NCBI GenBank assembly: GCA_945859605.1 | Contig: OX243820.1 | Coordinates: 26,589,577 to 26,653,576, forward strand | DNA: 64,000 nucleotides | From: Lumbricus rubellus | Taxonomy: Eukaryota; Annelida; Clitellata; Crassiclitellata; Lumbricidae | Reading direction: 5' to 3' | Shown: in pieces, positions 55,452 through 64,000 of the stretch | How positions within the stretch are numbered: position 1 is the first letter of the stretch | Layout: every line of letters starts with the position of its first letter | Program-made: the position numbers and the translations under genes | The notes under the pieces: generated by a model | What the model was told of the DNA's origin: nothing | The model's input: only the letters and a program-made list of their open reading frames with translations | The model's database searches: none

Positions 55452-55754
55452 TCATCTGGCCGTCACCGTAGCAACCGCTGCAGCAACAACCGTCATCGCA
55501 ACGGCAGATGATGAAGTGAATAGTAGGGGGGCCACATCGACCCACCTCCGCGGCATCCTCAACCCCGTCGTGGTGGTCGTCAGCAGCAGCGATGGGGGTG
55601 CAGAGTTGCAGAGGTCTGTATCGCAGAAGCAGTAGAGCGCCGTGAATCTGTCCTGCTCGTTGGTCCACCACCGACACCCGACCGATGAGTCGAAGCCGAC
55701 GTGGCTGGCGATCGAAGGGTTAACGGGGAAGCAGTCGCGGGCGATGGCTGCCAC
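55452..55754 (-). CDS. Ly6/uPAR-type (three-finger fold) protein, terminal exon
   Basis: After a minus-strand acceptor TTCGTCAG the frame reads V-A-A-I-A-R-D-C-F-P-V, then V-G-C-R-W-W-T-N-E-Q-D-R-F, then L-Y-C-F-C-D-T-D-L-C-N. The last stretch, CxC-D-T-D-x-C-N, is the hallmark C-terminus of Ly6/uPAR domains. The tail L-L-F-T-S-S-S-A-V-A-M-T-V-V-A-A-A-V-A is hydrophobic, consistent with a GPI-attachment signal. The first half of the domain and the signal peptide must lie in exon(s) at higher coordinates; I could not identify them in 55755-64000. Convergent with synaptojanin. Likely an extracellular membrane-anchored modulator; the partner is unknown. Confidence 0.75.
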   Translation of the reverse strand: MAAIARDCFPVNPSIASHVGFDSSVGCRWWTNEQDRFTALYCFCDTDLCNSAPPSLLLTTTTTGLRMPRRWVDVAPLLFTSSSAVAMTVVAAAVATVTAR

Positions 55755-55759
55755 CTGAC

Positions 55760-56900
55760 GAACTGACAACACATCATCATATTACAACCTTAGTTGTAAA
55801 AAACGTTTTTCCCCGTTTTTTTATTCTCTCCCATAAAACGTGGGTTTTTTCGTTTTTATTTTTCCCATGGTTTTTATCGTTTTTTTCTTTAATTTTATTT
55901 ATTCATTTACTCTCTGTTATTATTTTCTGTAATTTTAATTTTTTCTGATATTCCTTATGTTTTCCGCCAACTCTCAAGGATTCAGCTAATTAAAGTCATT
56001 ATTTCATCGTTTAACATAATCATTTAAGAGATAACCTGCGTGTAGTAGGTTCCTTATCAAGGTTTTCAAGGTTATGTTAAAATGCGGTGTTAGATGTAGC
56101 AAAGTCAAATTATTTTCCGCTTCCGTTTCGTTTTGTGTGGTTTTTTCATTTTTTCGAAAAAACGACGTTTTTTCTGTTTTTTATTTCGTTTCCATCGTTT
56201 TTACATCTATGATTATTACCATCATCGTAATCGTAATCATAATCGTAAATGATCCACGCATCCGTCCATCCCCTCATTCATTCATAACCTATATCCATCC
56301 ATCCCTAATAAAACGCATAGAGTTTATATGACATCGTTTTAATATGTAAGTTCAATTCCACAGCCGCTATTACGTGCGAAAGCTCAGTAAATTAGAACTT
56401 ACGAGGCGTGATCTTTATAGCCTACAAATAAAGCTGTCTTCCAACAAACGAGATTGAAGACGGTGTCACGCAATCATGGTCATCGTCGATTATTAGTCTT
56501 CATGATTGGTTTCATAATTGCGTGTCATACATTTGACGGTGCTGCTTAGGTTTAATAGGCTACATTGCTAATTACAAACCGACCAAATCACGAGTTGGCC
56601 ATTTGGACTTTTAATGACAGTCTTGACAAACGATGTTAAAAAAGTATGAGAACAATTGAAGCTGATGTCACGTAATCCTACTGTTTTCCTACATCATTGT
56701 CTTGAACCCGAGTTCCAACAGGAAGCCAGTTTCAGCAGAGGGTGGCATTGCAATCAGTCAATGTGATATAACATATTACACCGGAAGCCTATTATTACGA
56801 CGCTTAAAGGTCAAGACATGCAATCTTAGAATTAGCAGACCTATTTTTTTAATTCAGCAGGAAACGCCGTTGATTTGTTGAGGAAGAAAAATGGTTTTGA
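55760..56900. other. Intronic or intergenic sequence upstream of the Ly6-type exon
   Basis: T-rich on the plus strand (TTTTTTCGTTTTTATT at 55840-55900 and a similar piece at 56140-56200, possibly two relics of one repeat). No exon recognised. Confidence 0.35.
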
Positions 56901-56926
56901 ACCGCATGTTGGGTTTTGAATTAAAC

Positions 56927-56927
<1 letters not shown>

Positions 56928-56997
<70 letters not shown>

Positions 56998-57055
56998 GGA
57001 CGGACGGACGGACGGACAGACAGAGTGAGAGACAGAGGCAGACAGAGACAGACAG
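56928..57055. repeat. (CAGA)n/(CGGA)n microsatellite
   Basis: About 17 CAGA units, then CGGA units, then GACAGAGAGACAG. Related CAGA tracts occur at 57515-57625. Confidence 0.9.
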
Positions 57056-58173
57056 ACATAACTATACAACCGATGTAACAATAGGATCGATAATTATGTT
57101 GTCCTGGTATGCTAGACACGTTGTCATATTGAACGATGCTAATTATTAAACCGATGCAACATTGTGATACATGTTGTCGTGGTAGGCCTATGCTAGACAT
57201 GTTGTCATAATAAGCGATGCTAATTACACAATCGATGCAACATTCTGATACATGTTTTACTGGTCAATGTGGCTAATGTCGTTATGTGGCAATGCTGTTC
57301 GTCTAATCAGATGAGACTTGCGATGCGTGTGAAACGACGTTCCATAGTTCCAAAGACTTTCTTGTCTACTGCAGAGGTGGACAAAGAATGTTCTCGTTCG
57401 GTAGCAGTTCAACGCTACGTGACTGTGTTGTTAAAGATAACAAAAAACCATTTTATGTCCAGACGACATCCGACGGTGTGGGTGACAGATTACACCCTCC
57501 AGTTTGCAGAGACCGTCAGACAGACGAACAGACAGACAGACACAAAGACATATACACAGACACACAGACACATGCACAGACAGACTGTCACAGACAGACA
57601 CACAGACACATGCACAGACAGAAAATAGGAAGAGAGGACACGTAGACTAACAGACGCCGAGGCAGACAAACAAGCGAATAGACAGATTGATAGACGGACG
57701 GATAGACAGACAGAGGGACATACAGACGGGGAAGTAGAACTGATTAAATGACGATTTATCCAGCTATTTCCAATGAGCTGGAGCCATTATGTGTAGAGAT
57801 TAAATGTCTGTAGGGTCTATAAATAGTGGTGCTTATGGGGACAGAGCAGGCCAATCTGTAGTCGAGCTGAAAACATAATCATATGCAATAATAATTATTA
57901 TTGGAAGTCAATGTGGGTGCGACAATTTCAATCCGACGATTATAGTTGATAGGGAATATCTAGCTAAAATTGTTACAAATTGTCGTAGGACCAATAATAA
58001 TATTATTGTTATGCGTTTATAGTTAGGCCTATTGGAATTTGCTTCCAGTGGATTGTCGTGACAATGGTGTTATGCTATAAGGTCGACTCCAATCTGCCAA
58101 CATCTTTAGCGAAGTTAACGTAACACACCCAACAGCAGAATGACGGTGGATGTCTGGCTGACTGATTCGTGCA

Positions 58174-58372
58174 CCGGTGTAAAGGTTTCAAATTACCCCC
58201 TCCCAAACATTAACCCTTGCAAACTGTAAAAATCTTCAGACCAAAACAAGAAGCGGGATGATTTTCCTGATTTTTTAGCGCAATAAATGCGATGCTTGAC
58301 GCAAAATCTAGTGTCCGGGGGGTCATCTGAAACCGGGGGGTAATTTGAAACCTTTTCACCGGCGAATATGAA
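58174..58372. mobile_element. MITE with CCGGTG-AAAGGTTTCAAATTACCCCC termini (199 bp)
   Basis: The left CCGGTGTAAAGGTTTCAAAT then TACCCCC matches the complement of the right GGGGGGTAATTTGAAACC then TTTTCACCGG, about 27 bp. No convincing target duplication. Confidence 0.65.
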
Positions 58373-59339
58373 AATGCAACTAGAACGCTTTACACTTGAA
58401 TTCAAAGCGTTATTGGTGTGTGTGTGTGTGTGTGTAAGTTAGAACGAGTGAGTCAGTGAGTCAGTGAGTGAACGAGTGAGTGAGTGAGTAAGTGAGTAAG
58501 TGAGTAAGTGAGTAAGTGAGAAAGAGAAAAAACACAGATAGAGTTAGATAGAGAGAAGGAGATTGAGGCATTGAGCGAACAAGAAAGGAACAATGAGAGA
58601 AGTGGGTAGCCTACAGGAAAAAGATAAATTAAATTATTAGTGAAAGAGACAGCGACAGACAGACAGACAAGCAGAAGAAAAGAATGCGATAGGAATTGAA
58701 ATGGCGACAGAACGAAAGAAAGAGCAATGAAGAGAAAATGGGAAATAAATAAGTGAAAGAGAGAGATAAATTAAATAGAGAAAGAGACAGAGAAAGAGAA
58801 AAGAAGGAGATAATAACACATAGAATTAAATCGGTCTACTGAGAGAGATTGGAGACAACGACGTTTCAGGTGCGAAACGGCGTATGGCAAAGTTCAGATG
58901 GCGACACGTGTATTAGAAACCCGCAATTTGTGCATGGTCATTGGTCGTCCAATCAGAAACCAGGTGGCGCCAGTGGATGTGGCTAATTCTTCGCTGGTGA
59001 TTGAGGCGCTGGAAGCGAATGAATTGAATTGAAAAGTCGTGAAATTTTATGTCTTTGGCGGCCAAAGAGATTCTTCGTACGTCTGCATTGTACAGGTGGA
59101 GACGGTGGAGCCGTCGACGCAGCCATTTCAATGGTGTCGTAACAGTCGTATAATGTATAGGAGTGAAAGTCACCATTGAAGGAAGCAGGAAGGGCGGTAA
59201 CGTACATGTAGGAAGAATGGTGTCATGTGGATAAAGAATCGTCGTCATCAGCTCAAAAGATTTTGTGCCTCGTCGTAGGAATGGTTGACGCGTATGAAGG
59301 GTTAAGCATGGTCGCTTCTTTAAGTTCTTTCCTCCTCTA

Positions 59340-59810
<471 letters not shown>

Positions 59811-60599
59811 CCTTCATTCACGTAGAAAAACAATTTTAATGTAGAAATACTTGTTAAGTTGCAAGTGTCTGCCATGTTGGAATTGCTGTCATTTTGGAAT
59901 GTTTGTCATGCAGGAATGTTATTCGAGCAGGAATGACTGTCACATAGAAATTGTTTTCAGATGGAAATGACAGTGTCATGTAGGAAGGGTTGGAAGATCG
60001 ATCGTATATATATATATATATAAGAGAGAGAGAGACGGACAGAAACATATATATATATGTACGGTGTTGTACACATAGGCCTATAATATATACTATAGCT
60101 GGGGTACCCGGCGTTGCCCGGGAATTTTAGGATTCGGGCCGTTCCCCGCCAATCCCTCCGTCCGTCCGTTCTCTCCGTCCGTCCGTCCGTCCGTCCGTCC
60201 CTCTCTCTCTCCATACCCCCATCCCACCCCACGACACTCACCACACTCTGACCTCCACTGGTACGCCACCCGTAAAATTTTTGTTTTCGGGACAAAACTT
60301 CTTGAATCGACTATTCGGCGGAATACGAGTAGCATAATTGGATCGAATACTCGGCTGAAGACGATTGCGAATAGTGTAGAAAATAGGTCTACCGAAGACA
60401 TACAAAGTAGTTCAGTAAATTTAAAAGCCACTATTCAGTCGAATGCCGAATAGTGGCTATTTGACCCGATATTCGGCCCCAAAGCGAGTGCGAAGCGAAT
60501 ATTCGGTACAGTCCTTGATATACGCTGGCTCCCTCCCCCAACGCATCTCCTTTGCATTTCCACCTTGATCTGGCGAGACCTGGCTGTTCCTCTCACACG

Positions 60600-60895
60600 C
60601 AAGCATCCAGCTCCTCTTCTCTGAAGTGCTAGTTTCATTCCCTCACCATTCCCTTTTCCATAATCGAACCAACGACATGGAAACGCGCTTCCTTCCCCCT
60701 GGAAATATGCATCTCCTCACCAGGGTCCCTCCTCCTCCTTCTCCTCCTCCTCTTCCTCCTCCTCCTCCTCCTCCTGCTCCTCTCCAGCTGCTGCGCATGA
60801 CTGATCTCCTCCAGCTGGTGTCTGGGTCTGGTCTGGGTTGGCGGGGGGCGCCTCTGATCTTGAAGCGGCGATTTTGATTGATCGATTTGAGACTG
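60600..60895 (+). mobile_element. Degraded LINE 3' end
   Basis: Coding-like debris contains an expanded CTC repeat (60727-60780) and ends GCGCCTCTGATCTTGAAGCGGCGATTTTGATTGATCG. This is the same tail hairpin as in the SINEs and other LINE ends here. Confidence 0.45.
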
Positions 60896-61370
60896 TCGTA
60901 TGCGTAATGCAATACGAACCGTACATAATCATACATAACCTAACAAATAGACCAATATGTTTGAACGATTGCCAATTTGTAGCCTATGTATAATATATTT
61001 ATATATATATATGATATAATTATAATAATTATATATGTATGTTTTATAGACATTCATTTTATATATATATATATATATATATAGATCTATATGTTATAGC
61101 ATTTAATGCAATGCATAAACTATCCTGATCCTGCTCCTAGCACCACCATATGACCACCACCATCACCGAATAGCACCATATAGCACCATTATGCTGTCTC
61201 CTCGGTTTTACCTTCATGCGGACATCGATGCGAGCAGAGCTGTTTGACTATTGCGGTTTGATTTGGGATAGCGTCAGCGAATAGACGCGTTTCGCTGACT
61301 TAGCTTTGTGGGTGCTGAGAAATTCTCGCAGATTTACATTACATTACGTTACATTACGTTATATAGGCAC

Positions 61371-61457
61371 CAGCGGCGCCGCCAGGATTTTTTTTCTGTA
61401 CGCACAACTTGCACAAAATAATATGAATTATGAAGCGAACAGCGATCGATACGAGCT

Positions 61458-61532
<75 letters not shown>

Positions 61533-61720
61533 TGTATGCATATACCGTATATGCCTAAGTAAGTAAGTAAGTATATTCTATAGATTAAAAAATTTCAATA
61601 GATTCAATATGATTTCATCGCTTATAAAATTATTTTCACGATTTAATTTACAATTTGTTATTTTTTGCCTTTCCGCGCTGTACGCACTTGCGTACGTGCG
61701 TACGCCTAACGGCGCCCCTG
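61371..61720. mobile_element. hAT-type MITE (350 bp) with internal (TA)n
   Basis: Ends CAGCGGCGCCGCCAGG and CCTAACGGCGCCCCTG, with the perfect 8-bp duplication ATAGGCAC (61363-61370 and 61721-61728). A (TA)n run at 61457-61524 is internal, so part of the length is microsatellite growth. Confidence 0.88.
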
Positions 61721-61965
61721 ATAGGCACCAAGCAAGAATGTAGCCAATAAAATATTTATGCAGTTTTGTATCAGGATATAGGCCTAATCGTGATCGTCAC
61801 CTCCAAATTTCTAAAGCGCCACTCAAAAATCACGCGCAGGGCATCGGCTTATTCACGAGCGGCGAGTACTGTGTCTGTATAGTCAGAGGGATTGTCAAAA
61901 AAGAGTACTAGTCTGAAAGGGGTCGTTGACGGTTACCAAAAGATCAGAGGTGGCAGAGTATTATA

Positions 61966-62018
61966 GTGCTGTCTCTGTCTCTGTCTCTGTCTCTGTCTCT
62001 GTCTCTGTCTCTGTCTCT
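61966..62018. repeat. (CTCTGT)n repeat
   Basis: Eight or so CTCTGT units. A separate (TA)n run is at 62171-62208. Confidence 0.9.
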
Positions 62019-62167
62019 TCAAGCACCTCCAAAAAGCTCTTATAAATATTATGTAGAGGCATAATTCAGGTCTTAATATTTTTGGAATATATTTATAGAG
62101 CCTGTATCCTGATGCAACAAAATAATACACACGGTATGATATATTATCATGGCCACTGAGTTTTCAT

Positions 62168-62212
<45 letters not shown>

Positions 62213-62528
62213 CAGTATAGACGTACAGACTATTTTAGAATTTAGAGGATGCGTGTATATACAAATTTGTAGCCTACACACGTACATACAATGTAGAGTG
62301 TCAGACGAAGTCATTACGAATTGAGCGGTGTTCCATGGTGTTTCTGTGAGACGGTGTGACACTTTTCGGTTGCTGTTCATGCGTCAATCGGATGTGGCCA
62401 TGGATCGACGATGAACCCGTCTTTGTATGTCTCTGTGTCTGTCTTTGTATGCCTCTGTGTCTGTCTTTGTATGTCTCTGTGTCTGTCTGCGTCTCGACGT
62501 TTGTCACTGTTTCTGTGACACCTATATA

Positions 62529-62849
62529 CAGGGTGGGTCACAAGAGTGATCCCTAAGATGTTTTGCCAATATTTTGGCCACTAGTAATTATAATGTTTTG
62601 TATCAAATTTTACTGGCTTACAGGCAATTCATATCTACATGTCATATAACAACCAAATAACACTTGAAAATATCAAACGTAACAAAAGTTATATCATTTT
62701 TTCAGCTAGTCCGTCCACTGTTGTTTTGACGATCCAAAACGCAACGTAACAAAGAACAACAAAAACGTTTTCTATCAAGTCACATTTCAAGTGATTCTAA
62801 TCAAATAAACGACATTGGCCAAAAATCCTATGATTTTTGGCCCACCCTG
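62529..62849. mobile_element. Mariner-like MITE (321 bp)
   Basis: Ends CAGGGTGGGTCAC and TTGGCCCACCCTG with TA on both sides (62527-62528 and 62850-62851). TA duplication and a CAGGGTG end are typical of Tc1/mariner. No coding capacity. Confidence 0.75.
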
Positions 62850-63130
62850 TATAGTATCGCTGATCAAGAACTGATCTATTATCTCAGGCTCTCAGCCGAC
62901 AGAGATTGCTTCGGAGGAGAGAAGGCGTTCGGAGGAACAGTCTATAATGCTGGAAGTGAACGATGTGCCACAGTTCGTCTCTGTCTGTAATACTCTCTTC
63001 GATTGCTCCGTTGTTACCTCGTTTCCTTTCTCGTATACAGCTGAAGAGAATAATTCTTATGCTGGAAATACGATGTATGCAACTATGCAAGGCCTATAAT
63101 TATATGCCGCAGTTTATCTCTGTCTTTTGC

Positions 63131-63270
63131 CAGCATAATTATGCTTTCTCTGTCTCTGTCTCTCTGTCTCTGTTTCTGTCTGTCTGTCTCTGACTCTGTC
63201 TTTGTCTCTCTGACTCTGTCTCTGTCTGTCTGTCTGTCTCTCTGTTTCTGTCTTTGTCTCTGTCTCTGTA

Positions 63271-63327
<57 letters not shown>

Positions 63328-63480
63328 GTCTCTCTCTCTGTCTCTATATATATATATATACATGTATATATATTCTCTGTACTCTGTCTTTCTCTGTCTG
63401 TTTGTCTGTCTCTGTCTCTCTCTCCTCTTTTTATGTTATATATAATATATATTATATATTATATATATATAGTATATCAC
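63131..63480. repeat. TCTG and TA microsatellites
   Basis: TCTG-rich 63140-63345 with a pure run near 63270-63320, then TATATA runs to 63480. Confidence 0.9.
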
Positions 63481-63568
63481 TATATATGTATATACTCTAT
63501 ATTTGTATAGCATGGATCCACTTTCTGCTGAATGGTGTCACGTGCTGTCTCCTTTCATAAGACCTGTC

Positions 63569-63722
63569 CATGGGCGGAGTTTGGTTTCCGTTCTTGGAGG
63601 GGCTAATGCCTTCTTAGGGGGGCTAAGCCCGGAAAAAGATATCATTTTCATGGTAAAAAAGCTAAATCTGGGCCTTCTTGGGGGGCTTAGCTCCCCCTAG
63701 CCCCTGATAAACTCCGCCCATG
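63569..63722. mobile_element. hAT-type MITE, CATGGGCGGAG family, copy 2 (154 bp)
   Basis: Same inverted ends as 49441-49614, with the perfect 8-bp duplication GACCTGTC (63561-63568 and 63723-63730). The body shares ATGGTAAAAAAG and TCTGGGCCTTCTTGGG with copy 1. Confidence 0.9.
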
Positions 63723-64000
63723 GACCTGTCTTCCTCCTAAATCGTCCTCCACAATCGTCGAGACGTACGCTTCTGAATGTTCATGCTGTTGTTCCTGACG
63801 TTCCTGAAAGCCATCTCGGAAAAACACAAATCTCGAGGAAGCACATTTGTTAAGACGCCCACATGATTTTAGCAGACATGACCGCGGCACTCTAAGAGCA
63901 CAACACCTGTCCTGGCTGTCCAACCCTACTTCCTCATACCCTACGCTAACCTTTAATACCGTATATACGCTACCGGTACCTAGCCTATACGCTGAATTAT

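Noticed and set aside
58913..59248. Minus-strand open frames of 111 and 74 codons, one containing L-Y-D-C-Y-D
   Set aside because: Considered as the missing upstream exon of the Ly6-type gene, but the cysteine spacing does not match the first half of the domain and no signal peptide is present.
60105..60135. GGGTACCCGGCGTTGCCCGGG palindromic stretch
   Set aside because: Looks like part of a dispersed repeat, but I could not find its other end or a target duplication here.

Overview
This is an intron-rich animal nuclear contig, AT-rich and dense in microsatellites, tRNA-derived SINEs and short DNA transposons. Nothing bacterial is present: the genes are split by GT-AG introns, and short CpG-richer exons sit in long AT-rich introns. 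I would call it an invertebrate metazoan, probably marine, but I cannot fix the phylum.

Layout. (1) 1-2919: decayed transposon-like coding debris on the minus strand, flanked by an inverted repeat, plus a SINE. (2) 2920-19033, plus strand: the last four coding exons of a PIM-family serine/threonine kinase. The P-loop exon(s) must lie left of the window. Introns of 6.8, 7.5 and 1.0 kb are full of SINEs, TTAA and Harbinger-type elements and CATA repeats. The 3' flank carries a 90-bp tandem repeat that contains poly(A) signals. (3) 19034-24252: intergenic, with several MITEs and a cluster of the palindrome TAGGCCTA. (4) 24253-49293, plus strand: a complete synaptojanin gene. Its 25 main exons are in phase throughout and give about 1565 residues: SAC1 phosphatase, inositol 5-phosphatase, RRM-like domain and a long proline-rich tail. 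One additional alternative exon (20a) is likely. (5) 49294-64000: mostly repeats, with one recognisable minus-strand terminal exon of a Ly6/uPAR-type (three-finger fold) GPI-anchored protein at 55452-55754.

Synaptojanin strips phosphates from phosphoinositides during clathrin-coated vesicle uncoating. Two things in its tail deserve attention. A small exon encodes [13 protein letters not shown], which has the spacing of a CRIB (Cdc42/Rac-binding) motif. A candidate alternative exon encodes a clathrin-box-like LLSLE and, spliced with its best donor, shifts the next exon into a second open frame ending in SNPFPP, an EH-domain-binding NPF. Two synaptojanin introns also contain tandem arrays that appear to have grown out of the splice sites themselves.

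The mobile-element record is very readable. There are nine non-autonomous elements with perfect or near-perfect 8-bp target duplications (one only 68 bp long), a near-identical pair with TTA duplications, a mariner-like MITE with TA duplication, and a family of 52-92 bp TTAA-bounded hairpins. All assignments were made by eye; no database search was run.
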